Shown here one piece after another: positions 43,986 through 54,885 of a stretch of 64,000 bases of DNA; positions within the stretch are counted from its first letter, which is position 1; every line of letters starts with the position of its first letter. Below the pieces are notes generated by a model, which did no database searches, was not told the origin of the DNA, and saw nothing but the letters and a program-made list of their open reading frames with translations. Where the stretch lies: contig NW_013651722.1 of NCBI RefSeq assembly GCF_000499385.1, forward strand, positions 1 to 64,000, read 5' to 3'. The position numbers were made by a program, and so were the translations under genes. This DNA is from Eimeria necatrix. Its lineage: Eukaryota > Apicomplexa > Conoidasida > Eucoccidiorida > Eimeriidae.

Positions 43986-46900
43986 GGCTGCTGTTGCTGC
44001 ACCAGCGCAGGTACTGCTGCTGCTGCTGGTGAGGCTGCTGCGCAGGCGCTGCTGATGCAGCAGCAGCAGCAGGAACAGCAGCAGCAGACGCAGGGCGCAG
44101 CCAAGGCTGCCCTGGGTGCAGCGACAGAAACAGCCAGACTCAAGAGGCTGCTGCGGCACAGGGACACAGCCGCATCTTTGCAAAGCTGTCTGAAGGAACA
44201 CAGCTAAAGTGAGGCCTAGGGGGCAGGGGCCCCTGCAGGGGGCCCCTAAATGGGCAGTTACGCGCCTAGCCGCAGGGGCCCCTGGGGGCCCCTCAGCTCC
44301 GTTTGTTGCAGCAGCCGCGCCTTCAGCTCGAAGTGGCCCGCGGCCACCTCTAGTTGGAAGAAGGCTGGGGCTAGCCACGTCAGTTGCTGAGAAGCAAGCG
44401 CAGCAGCAGCAGCAGCAAAACAGACTGCAGCAGCAGCTGAGCAGCAGCGCCTTACCGCGCCTGCGCACTCAGCGGCCTGGCTCCTAGATGCCAAGCAACG
44501 CGGCCTTTGCTATTGCCGCCTTTGGCTGAGTCACTATTCGCAGCAGCACCCTAGCAAACTAGTTTATGGGGACTGCAGAGGGGCCCCCGGGGGCCCCCGA
44601 AGGGCCCCGAGGGCCCCCAAGACCCTGTTAAGTGCGGGTCTTTCCCTTGGTGTGCCCGTCTTTCTAGCTGCTGAGCCTTTTCCTAGTGCTGCAGCGACTG
44701 TCCCGGCCTCTGCTGCTGCTGCTGTGCTGCTGGACCAGTGGCCCCCACCAGGAAGACTGGCTCAGTCCAGGGGCAGAGGCGGGCGCACTGGGGCACATAA
44801 GCTGTTAGCTGCTCCTGGGGTGCTGCGCTGCGGCCTGCAGCAGCACCTGGGTCACCCCTGGTGAGCCACCTGCAGCCCTGCAGCAGCGCAGCAAAGCCCT
44901 GTGAGAGTGCCTTTGAGAAAAGCCGGGCTGCTGCTGCTGCTGCTGCTGCTCTCCTTGCTCAAAAAGCCCAATTTGCTGCTGCCAGGGGCCCACCTGGCGG
45001 ATACGCAGCCCCCGCAGCAGCCAGCAATTGCCCAGGGGGCCCCTCTCCGGGTCTGGGTACGGCGGCACTAGCCGGACTCCGGCCCTTGCCAGCTGCTGCA
45101 GGTATTCTTCGCTGAGGGGGCCCCGGGGGCCCCCCCCTGGGTCAGTCATGCTGGGGCCCGTCCACGGGGTGTTCTGCAGCAGCACAGCAGCAGCAACGCC
45201 CCCACCTCAACCCTTTTTGCTACTTGGTGCTGCCCATCAGTGGGCTAATTAACGCAGCTTCAGGGGAAGAGCTGCAGCTGCAGCGGGAAGCCTCGCAACG
45301 CTGGACTCTTTGGGGGCCCCCACCTACCGCGGTGTCAATGGCCTGGAGAGCTATGTACCGGTAGCTGCGCCTTTCTTCGTGAGTCAAGCGGACCACTGGT
45401 CTCTCCAGCCCCCGCAGCAAAAGGGCCTTGAAGATGAAAAGGCCCTTCTGCGGGTGCAGACTGTCAAGGCCTGAGAGCGGCTCCAGGGCCCCTCGCCCCG
45501 TGCCGCCTGCGAGCAGCAGCAACAAAGAGCAGCAGCAGCAAAGGCCTCCTTTGCTCTGCTGCAGGGCCGCTGCTGCTCAGCAGCTGCAGTAGCTGCAGCT
45601 GCTGCAGCAGCTGCAGCAGAGTGCAAGCAGCCTGGGGAAGCCTCGAGAGCTCTTGAAACCCTGCATTCACTCTGCTGCAGCAGCATCAAAATGCAGGCAG
45701 CCTGGGGGCCCCCCGGAGCTCTAAATGCCAGCTTTCACTCTGCTGCAGCAGCAGCAGAATGCAGGCAGCCTGGGGGCCCCTGGAGCTTCTAGAGGCAAAT
45801 TTTAGCTCTGCAGCAGCAGCAGCAGAATGCAAGCCGCTTGGGGGCCCCGGAGCTTCTAAATGCCAGCTTTCACTCTGCTGCTGCAGCAGCAGAATGCAAA
45901 GAGCCTGGGGGCCCCCGGAGCTGTGGCTGCTGGTGAGGCACTCACCCGCCCTGCGGAATTCTTCAAAGGGGAAATGGACTTTGACGCAGCGCAGCGGCGA
46001 GCTGGGGGAGAAGAGAAGCTCCTCAGGAGGCAGCTCGGACTCAGCATTTGGCGCTGCTGCTGCTGCCTCTGCTGCAGCTGGGCCGCCCGGCAGCAGCAGC
46101 CCTGCTGCTGCAGCAAGCGGCTGCTGCTGCTGCTCCTTTAGAAGACGAAGAGAGGACTGGATCAGCTCCGAAGCCAAGCCAGGGGCCCCGAGGCCCCGCA
46201 CTGCGGCTCTCAGCGCCTCCTCGCCATGCATTTCCATTAAAGACCGAGAGGCCTCTTCTGGTCTCCTGCGGACAAACAGAGGCATTCGAGGGCTCCTGCG
46301 CATGCAAAGCTGCCCACAAACTCGTGCGCCTGCAGCAGCAGCAGCAGCAGCACCAACAGCAGCAGCAGCAGCAGCTTCAGCAGCAGCAGCAACAGCAGCG
46401 TCGGCTTCTGCAGCAGCAGCAGCTGCTGCTGCCCTATCTACGTGTGGGACAGCGGGAGTCACAAGAGGAGAAGAAGCCAAGAGGGGCGGCAGCTGCTAAG
46501 GCCAGAGGCCCGCGGGGAAGCCCCGCAGGGCACAGAGGCCGCGCTGCATGCAGCAGCTGGGGGGAGCTGCTCACCATTTGCTGCTCAAGGCAAAAGCAGC
46601 AAGCAGCCTGAGGCAGCACAAGTGCGCCAGGTCCAGCCCGCGGCCATCCCAAGCCAGCGGGGCCACAGCAAAAAACGGCAGCAGCACCCGGCGGCAGTCA
46701 AGAACCCCCCCCTTGCGCAGCTGCTGCAGCACGCTCTCTCCGGGGGCCTCGGGGGGCCCCAGGCGGCCACAGGGGCCCCCGGGGCCCCCGGGGTCCTCCT
46801 GGCCCCCGGAGCCGTTGGGGCCCCCGGGGCCCCCCGGGGCCCCTGGGCCGGCAGGCTCTGGCTGCAGCGAGGCGGTCTGGCCACAGTAAGCTCCGTGGAG

Positions 46901-48149
46901 AGCAGCAAAGGCCTCTTGTGCTGCAGCATAAAGCCCCAGGCTGGCGCTGGAGAGCTGGCTGGAGGGGGGCCCCTCCCAGGTCTCGAGGGCGGGCCGGCCC
47001 GCAGCTGCAGCCAGCAACGCCTCCCAGAGGGGGGCCCCCCCGCTGCTGCCCCTGGCCAATGGCCTGAAGCTCTCAATGCTGAGGTGCCGCAGCAGCACTT
47101 CGTGGGTCAAGACCTGCGCAGGGGCCCCACAGCAGCTCACAAACGCGCAGTCCGCGGGGGCCCCAGCAGCTGCCCAGCGGCGGCCCGCAGCAGCAGGGGC
47201 CCCTGGGGGCCCCCGCTCGCGTGGGGCCCCCTGGTGCTGCTGTGGGGCCAGCAGCAGTGTCAGTGGGAAGTTAATTTGAAATTCTTGCTGGGCCTACCAG
47301 CAGCGCTTTCAGGGCTTCTGCGTTGGGCACTTTTAACTTCATGTTCTCCCCAGGGGGCTCTATTTCAATTCTTATGAGGCCCTCTTCTCCCGGGGTCTCA
47401 GGCTCCTCACAAATGCTATCTGCGTCGCTCGTTTCGGGGGGCCCCCCTTCCTCAGGGCCACTCTCTTCTTGGGGGCCCCCTGCTTCCCCCTGGGCAAAGC
47501 CAGGGGGCCCCTGCCAAGTGCCCAGAGGGTGCACTCCGTGAAACACCACAGCTTCCGGCAGAGGCGACGGCAAGAGAATCGCTAGTGGCTGCAGCAGCAG
47601 CAGCAGCGGCAGCAGCAGCAGCAGCAGCCACAGCAGCAGCGAGAACTTTTGCGGGCCTGCCGCGCTGACAGGATATGGAATAGTCTCACAAGGGCTCTTA
47701 CCTGCAGCACAGATGATAAGGGTCTATCTGGAAACAGCTGCGACAGCAAGTTTGCTGCGGCTGCCTTTGTTTCAGGCGTCACTGCTGCTGCAGCTCCTGC
47801 TGCAACTCCTGCTGCAGCTGCTGCAGCACGCGCTCGCTTGCTGCTGAAGGGCGCCCAGTACCCCAACAGACCCCCACTGTCATACACAGGGCTGTCGGGA
47901 AGGGGGAGGTCTGTCTCAGTCATAGGGCTACTCTTTGCTGCTGCTGCCGCTTCTCTTTGCTGCAGCTTGCTCTGCGTCTGCTGCTCCTGCTGCAGTTCGG
48001 GCCAAGTCAGCGGGGTGCACCAGACGCGGTGTATGTACAGGTCGACGGAGTGTTCAGTCCTGGGCACACACGAGAGCGACGCCGGGCAATTCTGCTTCAC
48101 CCTGTTGCTGCTGCTGCTGCTGCAGCGCCAGAGTCGGCGCTGCCGGCCT

Positions 48150-48180
<31 letters not shown>

Positions 48181-49169
48181 ACGGAGTCACAAACTGGGCA
48201 TCTCACGACTGAGGGTCTTGCAGCATTTCGCGTAGGGACTCTGGCGCGAGGAGGCTCTGGGGAATTTGTCTCCACATTCTTTCTCCGCCGCAGACAGCGC
48301 GTTCTCCCGTTGCTGCTGCGGGGCCCCTGGGGGCCCCTTCTTGCTGCTCGGGCAAGACCGGCTGCAGCAGCAAATTGTCGCTGAGGACCCCCAGCGCATG
48401 CAAACGCTGCAGGGCCTTCACTGCGAGGCCCTCCCAGGCTTCTCTCCAGTCCAGGGGCCTCTGCGTCTCTGCAAATTTCAGCTGCAGCTTCTCGGGCTTT
48501 ATTGGCGTTTCCCTAAACCCTTTAAGTGGGGGCAGCTCGAGGGCCGGGGGGCCCCCGGGGCCCCTGCGAGCCCGCAGGGGCCCCAGAAAGAACAGGGCCT
48601 CAGCAGCAGACCCTCGGGCCTCTCTAAAGCTGCTGCAGGCGGGTTCTCTGTAGCCTTGGGCCAGCACTTGCTGCAGTAGGGCCCAGGCCCTGCTGCAGGG
48701 CACAAAGGCCCCCGTTGCAGCCACATGGAGTCCGGGCTTTTGGTGGCCTGGGGGCCCCACAGGAGCTGCAGCAAGAGGGGCCCCCTGGGGCCCCGCAAGC
48801 CTCCGCAGCAGAGAGATGTGCTGCAGTACTGGGTACAGCTCGAAGACCACAGAAGCTGCTCTCTGTGAGCTGGGCCCGGGGCGGGTTTTGCTGCTGCTGG
48901 AGAAGGGCACGAGGGGCGGGGCCTCAGCAGCAAAGAGCAGCACGAGGGGGGAGGGCTCTAAGCATGTGCGCGCTTTGCTGCTGCAGCAGGCAGCAACCTG
49001 CAGCAGCTCGCTCGCCTTCTGGGGGGCCTCCGGCACCAAAACCAGCCCGTAGCTGCTGCTCCCAGCTGCATGCAGCGCAAGCTGCGGACTAGCTGCAACA
49101 AGCAGCCTCAGAGGGGGCCTCTTTCGAGCTTCCCAGCCCCCCAACCCCGCCGCTGCCCCGCTGCCGCGT

Positions 49170-49204
<35 letters not shown>

Positions 49205-50993
49205 CGCGCTGAAGGCCGCACAGGGCCCCCCCCTGGCCAAGAGGCACTCCACCTCTCCGAGGCCCCGGGCCGCGAGGTAGAGGCCCAAGCACCAGGCAGC
49301 AGTTTTGCTGCTGCAGACAATGAGGGCCCCCTCCGCGCTGCAGGGGCCCTCTTTGCCGGGGAGGCTGCAGGGGCCCCTTCCCAGGGGAGGGGGCCCGTGC
49401 TCTGCTGCAGCAAAGCCACAGAGGGCCCTGTCAAGTGCAGCAAGTCGAGGGCTGAAGAGGCCCCGCAGCACTTCCCCAGCCAGGCGGCGGCAGCAAGCTG
49501 CAGCCCCGGGCCCCAGCCCCTTCCCCTGCAGCTGCTGCTGCAGCAGCTGCATGCAGTTTTGCTGCTCCCCAGAGACCCCAAAGTGCAGCAAAGCCCCCAC
49601 AGTGCTGAGGCCCCCGCTGCAGTAGGCCCTGTAGTGCTTCAGTGCTGGCTGGCGCACGAAAGCCCCCAGAAGCTCCATGAAAAGAAAACAAATCCCCAGA
49701 TCCACACGAAGCTGCAGCAAGTAGGGGTCCGGCCTGAGGGGCCCTGCGGGGGCCCCTCCACTTCCAGGGGGGGCCCCTGTCTTGAAGTCCCCCGCAAAGG
49801 GCCAGAGCAGCCAGGGGGGCCCCCCAGCGTCGTCAACAGGGAAGCAGTGCCCTTGGCAGCTGCCTGAGGGGCCCCCCTCATGGGGGCCTCCTTTTGACTC
49901 CTCCAAGCAAGAAGACCCTCTTGGCTGGGGCCTTTTAATCTCCGTGCGAGGGGATAAGGAGCCGCCACAGGGGGGCCCCTCGGGCCCTAGGAATGGCTGC
50001 CACTCTAGAGGGTTCGGGGCCAGCTCAGCGCCAGGGGCCCCAGGGGCCCCAGGGGCCCCGGGGGCCCCGGGGGCCCCTGGGGCCCCCTGGGGGCTTGCGG
50101 CAGGGTACACGGGGGCACCAGTGAGGGCGAGGGCCCAGCGGTTGAGTTTGGCCCGGAGTCTTCCTGCTGCTGCGCAGAAGCACCAGAAGCCCCAGTCCTG
50201 CTGCATGCGCAGCAGCGCAGCACGAAGCTGCTTCCAGCGAGCAGCAGCAGCCCGTTTGTGGGGCGGGGAGAGAAGGCCAGCGAGCCTTCGCATGCAGCAG
50301 CAGTTTGCTAGCAGCAGGGGGTGGCCTTTGAGCTGCAGCGCCACAGCCTCCAGCAGCAGCTCCCCGCTCTCCCGCAGCGGCTGCTCCCAGGCCTCCCGCA
50401 AGCCAGAGTTCCCCGCGTTGGGGTGGGGGCCCTCTTGGGGGGGCCCCTCTTGGGGGGGCCCCTCTTGGGGGGGCCCCACAGGGGCCCCCTGGGCCTCTCC
50501 CGTAGCCAGCTCCTCCGAGGCTTCTGGGGAACAGCTCACTTCCAACTTGCTGCTGCTCCTAAGTGCATGCGCCAGAGCAGCATCGCAGGCTGCCAGTATG
50601 GCGCTGACAGCTTTGGTAAAGGCCCGGCCACGGGGGCCCCCTGGGGGGCCCCCCTGTGCTGGGAGCGATGGGGGGGTCGGGGGCCCCAGGGGGCCCTGGA
50701 TAGCTGCTGCTGCTGCAGCTGCCGCTGCTGCAGCAGCTGCCACCTCCTCTGCAGCCCAGTAAGGGGCTTCTTCGGGCTCGTAGCGAACTAGGCCGAGGTC
50801 AGGGGGGCCCCCGGGGCCCCAAAGGCACTCTGCCAATAAGAAAGAAGAGCAGCAAAGGCCTTGCAGCAGCCTCTTTAGCTGCTGCAAAGCTGCCATTGGG
50901 TTGCCCAAGGGGGGGCCCTCAGTAGTGCAGAGAATGCGCGGGAGGGAGGAGGCCCGGGAGGCGAAATCCGCCATGAGGCTCTCGTACGCCCCC

Positions 50994-51030
<37 letters not shown>

Positions 51031-52401
51031 CGCCGAAGCTTACCCCGTCCAGCAGCAGCAGCGCCACGTCTTCCAGCCGCAGAAAGCCGTGCATCAAAAG
51101 AGACACAAAGACAGACACCGAAGAGACAAAGACTCGAGGCCATCTCACAGCAGCCTCGCTGTTGACTGTTTCTTCCCAGGGGCGAAAAAAGTTCTCCGCA
51201 GCTGCACTGGGGGGCCCCCCGGGGGCCCCCAGGGGTCCCCCGGGGGCCCCCAGGGGCCCCCCGGGGGCCCCCAGGGGCCCCCGAGACTGCAGCGCCTCGC
51301 GCTGAGACCTGGCGTACCGAAAGGGAGCTAGGGGCTGGAGGAGGTTTAGCTGCTGCCTTTCTTGTGGGGTCCTTGGGGGCCACGGCAGCTGCAGCGCAGC
51401 AGCAGCAGGCCCACAGCTTGGGAGGCTATTTCTTCTTTTTCTCTCAGCCTCTGGCTTTGCCTTTTTAGTCTTTTTGGTTTCTTTTGTTTCTTTAGTCTCT
51501 TTAGTTTCTTTAGACTTTTAGTTTCTTCAGTCATTTTAGTTTCTTTAGTCTCTTTAGTCCCTTAGCTGGCAGCAAAGGCTCCTGCTGCAGCTGGAGGATT
51601 TAATGCGCCCTGCTGCTGTGTGCTGTACATACACCTAGCCATAATTAGTGTAGCTGTTAGGCTGCGCTCTGCGCATGCACTGCATGAAGCCACGGGGGAG
51701 GGTTTAGGGTTTAGGGTTTAGGTTTTAGGGTTTGGGGTCCGCGCTTGTGCTGCTGCTGGCTGCTTAGCTGCAGCAAAGCTATGGGGCCCCCTTACCCCTT
51801 TTTGGTCCCTGAGGGCCTCGCTGAATTCTTTAAGGGCCCCCCGGTAGGCTTCCCAGGTGGCGGGGGCCCCCCACTTGGCCTGCAGCTGCGTCTTTTGCCA
51901 GAGTTTCTCTCTGTAGTCTGCTGCTGCTGTTGCTGCTGTGCTGCGGGGAGCGCACAGCCGCACAATCAGGGGGTGGGGCCCCTCGGCGGCGCCCCCGGGG
52001 GGGCCCCCCGGGGTGCTGCAGTGGCCCTGCGGGTGCTGCAGCAGCAACGCAAAGGCCCGCTGCAGGGCCCCCTGCAGCTGGAGGGCCCCCCGCGGAGTTG
52101 CTGCGAGGCAGCAAATGGTCTGCGAAGCCACAGAGAAGTTCTGCAGAAAAGTGTAGACCACCAGGGCCGGCAGCAGCAGCAGCTCGCGCCTATTCAGCGG
52201 CAGCCACAGCATGCAGTTGCTGCGCACTGCAGCATCATATGCTGCTGCTTCTTCGGGCCCCAGCGAAATGCCCTGCAGCCCTGTGCAGCGCCACACGCAC
52301 CCAGCAGCAGCAAGGGGCCTCAGTGGCTGCTCTGGGGGCCCCCCGGGGCAGCTCAGGGGGCCTGGGGGCCCCTAGCTGCGGCCTTCGCCGCAGGGGCCTC
52401 C

Positions 52402-52440
<39 letters not shown>

Positions 52441-53546
52441 CCACAGCAGAGGGGCTGCTGCGGGGGCCCTGCAGCACGACCGCAGACGCAGCAGCAGGCT
52501 GCAGACTCACTCAAACCCTCAAGAAAGCTGCGGGGCAGCGGCTCCACGTAAGAGCAAGGGGGCAGGGGGGCCCCTGCTGGGGGGCCCCTAGGAGGAGGGG
52601 TTTGCTGCTGCCCGCAGCTAGAAAGCTTCTGTGGCTTTTCTGCGGGCCTTTGCAGACTGGGGGCCCCCTCAGGCTTCCCTGCAGCAGAGGGCCCCCTCTC
52701 TATTGGGGGTTCAGTGGGGAAGGGGCCCCTGGGAAGCAAAGAGGCCCTCGAGGTGGGGCCCCCTCGCAGCGCTGCTGCCCGCTGCAGCTGCTGCGAGGAG
52801 CAGCTACGGGCCAAGGGGGGCCCCCCAGGTACCCTTTCCCGCTGCGGGGTGCTGCTGCTTGCTGCAGGCCTCACTGAAGCCCCTGAGGGGGCCCCCACGC
52901 GGTGCTGAAGGGGCTTCAGGGGGGCCCCCAAGCTCTGCAAAGAAGCGCCCACAGCCCCCCCCAGAGGGCTCCTTGGGGCCCCAATAGAGGTACCCTTGGG
53001 GGGCCCCAAGGGTTTTTCTATTAAAGGCATTTTGAGGCCCCCCGCAGCTCCTCGAGAGGGTCTCCCTGAAGCCTGAGCGCTCAGGGGCCCCCCGGGGCTC
53101 AGGGGCCCCCCGGGGGCCCCTGAGTCAGCCAGCCCCGAAGGGGCCCCCAGGCCCGCAGGCCCCCGTGAGGGGCCCCGAAGGCCTCCCAGGGGGGCCCCTG
53201 TAGACCTCAGGGGGCCCCCCAGGACAGCACCACTCACTGGAGGGGCCCCCGGGGGCCCTCTGGCCAAGGCCCCCACTCCCCGTGGCTGGCCCAAACCCTC
53301 AGCAGGTGAAGAGCCTAGAGAGCCCAGGAGGCCCCGGCCCTTAATAGATCCCGGCAGAGCCCTAGGGCCCTCCTGAGGGGGGCAGGGGGGCCCCCTGGCT
53401 GCGCCCCTGGCGGGGCCCCTCTGGGGTCCGCAGGGCCCCCCTGGGGGCCCCGGGGGTCTCGCGGGGCCCTCCTGCTGGCTACGGAAGCTGGCTGGGGCCT
53501 TTCTGGGCCAGGGGGGCCCCCAGCCGCGGCTGCTGCCGGAGTCCAT
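40878..53546 (-). CDS. Dicer-like RNase III protein with degenerate helicase
   Basis: A double-stranded-RNA endonuclease of the RNA-interference pathway by family. Phase-consistent exons: 53546-52511, 52280-51796, 51388-48207, 48101-47702, 47588-47298, about 47230-46575, 46265-45946, 45470-45328, 45173-44994, one candidate near 44.9-44.7 kb, 44386-44262 and 44189 onward (RNase IIIa). RNase IIIb is split between about 42.45-42.267 kb and a last exon ending at the stop at 40878. Domain order is a low-complexity Gly/Pro N-terminus, helicase, Dicer dimerisation, platform/PAZ, RNase IIIa and RNase IIIb, which is the canonical Dicer order. The predicted protein is roughly 3,000 residues, against about 1,900 for animal Dicer, because of homopolymer and Gly/Pro insertions. 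The start at 53546 is the first in-frame ATG (MDSGSSRG); the true start could be elsewhere. Exons 10 and 13-14 are less certain. Confidence 0.85.
41215..42430 (-). other. RNase IIIb domain, split by an intron
   Basis: One exon has [20 protein letters not shown] and [20 protein letters not shown], ending at donor CGCAG|GTGCCC. The last exon has [20 protein letters not shown], the second RNase III signature (GDxxES, with catalytic Asp and Glu). All four acidic residues are present. The splice phase between the two exons is not resolved. The intron region carries a near-palindrome at 41986. The protein continues about 100 residues beyond, without a recognisable double-stranded-RNA-binding domain. 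Confidence 0.85.
43440..44189 (-). other. RNase IIIa domain
   Basis: After a Gln/Ser/Ala-rich stretch, the exon reads [39 protein letters not shown] and [20 protein letters not shown], then [20 protein letters not shown]. The RNase III signature LEFLGD gives the first acidic pair (Glu, Asp) and LADAMEA the second (Asp, Glu), so all four metal-binding residues are present. A Gly/Pro-rich insertion and about 300 further residues in the same frame follow before RNase IIIb. Confidence 0.9.
44994..48101 (-). other. Platform and PAZ region of the Dicer-like protein
   Basis: Exon 4 gives [20 protein letters not shown], exon 5 [15 protein letters not shown], exon 6 [20 protein letters not shown], exon 7 [20 protein letters not shown], exon 8 [13 protein letters not shown] and exon 9 NTPWTGPSM then [20 protein letters not shown]. 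The [17 protein letters not shown] and EEYLQ parts follow the order of a PAZ fold (strand, Leu/Thr-Pro-x-Ser, Ser-Tyr-x-Glu-Tyr, then the QPLL position). All junctions from exon 4 to exon 9 keep phase. Several pieces are weakly conserved, so the PAZ call rests on order and context as much as on sequence. Confidence 0.65.
45556..45910. repeat. Intronic minisatellite, period about 65-72 bp
   Basis: Four to five imperfect copies of CTCTGCTGCAGCAGCAGCAG, AATGCAGGCAGCCTGGGGGC and CCCCGGAGCTTCTAAATGCC joined in order. It lies within the Dicer-like gene's intron between exons 45470 and 45946 and mixes the CAG and GGGGCCCC families in one unit. Confidence 0.9.
48207..52280 (-). other. Degenerate Dicer helicase and dimerisation region
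   Basis: Exon 2 has [14 protein letters not shown], then LNRRELLLL where Walker A (TGxGKT) should follow Pro, then [20 protein letters not shown] for motif Ia. Exon 3 has [20 protein letters not shown] followed by [14 protein letters not shown], aligning with Dicer's LxxEDIxLLIFDECHH, then YESLMADF and [15 protein letters not shown] (usual TASP motif). The second lobe is traceable at [19 protein letters not shown] and [20 protein letters not shown], but the SVAEEG and QxxGRxGR motifs are gone. The exon ends with [20 protein letters not shown], matching the C-terminal part of the Dicer dimerisation domain. A GTAAGC inside the Walker B region (about 51038) could start a short in-frame intron, but the DECH residues would still be missing. 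Confidence 0.8.
51690..51740. repeat. AGGGTTT array in a Dicer-like gene intron
   Basis: About five heptamers, one with an extra T, inside the intron 51389-51795. The intron also holds a near-palindrome copy (51622) and a TTTAGTCTCTTTAG-type T-rich block. Confidence 0.85.
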
Positions 53547-54643
53547 CGTGGGCTCTGGGGTGTCTCGGGGCCGTCGGCTGCGGCCTTCTATGCATTGGGG
53601 GCCCCTGGGGGCCACCAAACAGCAGCAAAGATAAATTAAATGGCTGAAGATGGGAGGTGTGGGGCCCCAGCAGCCGCTGAGGCCGTCTCCTGGCCCTTCG
53701 CGGCTGCGGCTGGGGGCCCCCCGAGGGTCTCTCGGCTAGGGGNNNNNNNNNNNNNNNNNNNNNNNNNNNNNNNNNNNNNNNNNNNNNNNNNNNNNNNNNN
53801 NNNNNNNNNNNNNNNNNNNNNNNNNNNNNNNNNNNNNNNNNNCCCCCCCGAGTGTCTCTCGGCTAGGGGCCCCTGGGAGAACCTCTGAGCCTGGGGCCCC
53901 AGTAGCCTCTGTCAAGTTCAAATTGAGAAGACTAAATTGGATATAGTGGGGCGCTTTACTTTTAGAAACCGAAGGAAGCTAGAAGGCAGCCTTGCGTAGC
54001 AGCAGGGGCCCCCGCGCCGGTGGCTCTGTGGCGTTGCTGTTGTTCTGCTGCTGCCGCTGCTGCTGCTGCTGCTGTTAGCTGGACCCAAAGGCGTCTCCCG
54101 AGTTTGCTTTTCCTCTGGTTTCTTATTCCTTTATTTAATATTCACTTCAAACAGCGTTTCTTGCTGGAGTTCCCCTGTGCGGACCAGAGAGCAGCAGCAG
54201 GAGGCAGGGGCCCCTCGCCTCCTTCTTCGTCCACCTTCCTCTGCGCCCTTTCGCCTCCGTCATTTCCGTCTTTTCTGTATTTTACAACTCATTTCAAAAA
54301 GTGCATCAACGGGCCTTCTCGAGCCTGCTTTGGGCCCCACGCCCACCCCCCAGCGAAAGGGGGCCCTGGGGGGCCCCCGCGGCTTGCTGCGCAGCAGGAA
54401 GCAGCAGCTGACTGCACCTGTGGCTTCTAGCGAGCTGCTGCAGTTATTTCTGCTTCAAAGAGTCTCTTTTTGAGGAGCTGCAGCGTTAAACTGGCCCCAG
54501 CCGCAGCTGCTGCTGCCCCTGCACAGCACAGCGCAGCAGCAGCTTCAGCGCTGGCCCTTAATACCCAGCGAGGCCTTACTGAGCAGCAGCGGCTTGCCGA
54601 GCGGGTGTTCTCGGGCATTGAAACTCCCTACACACTGCATCAG

Positions 54644-54697
<54 letters not shown>

Positions 54698-54732
54698 TTG
54701 TGGCCTGTTGCTGCTGCTGCAGTGTGGCCAAA
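53547..54732. other. Divergent intergenic region, probable promoters of the Dicer-like and Rab genes
   Basis: About 1.2 kb between two divergent start codons, containing a 100-N gap, CTG and CAG runs (54047-54074, 54640-54695) and T-rich sequence at 54100-54300. No reliable coding segment. Confidence 0.55.
53743..53842. other. Assembly gap (100 N) between direct repeats
   Basis: Both edges carry nearly the same sequence (CCCCCGAGGGTCTCTCGGCT before, CCCCCGAGTGTCTCTCGGCT after, each followed by AGGGG). The gap therefore probably replaces a collapsed tandem repeat of this unit. Confidence 0.95.
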
Positions 54733-54851
54733 ATGGGGGAGTCGCCCTCAGACGCGCTGGCCTGTGCCCTGGAGGCGCTCGCAGGGGAAGGAGAGAGGCA
54801 AACCACTTTGGCTTATGACTACCTCATCAAGCTGGTCCTCATAGGCAAGCC

Positions 54852-54885
<34 letters not shown>

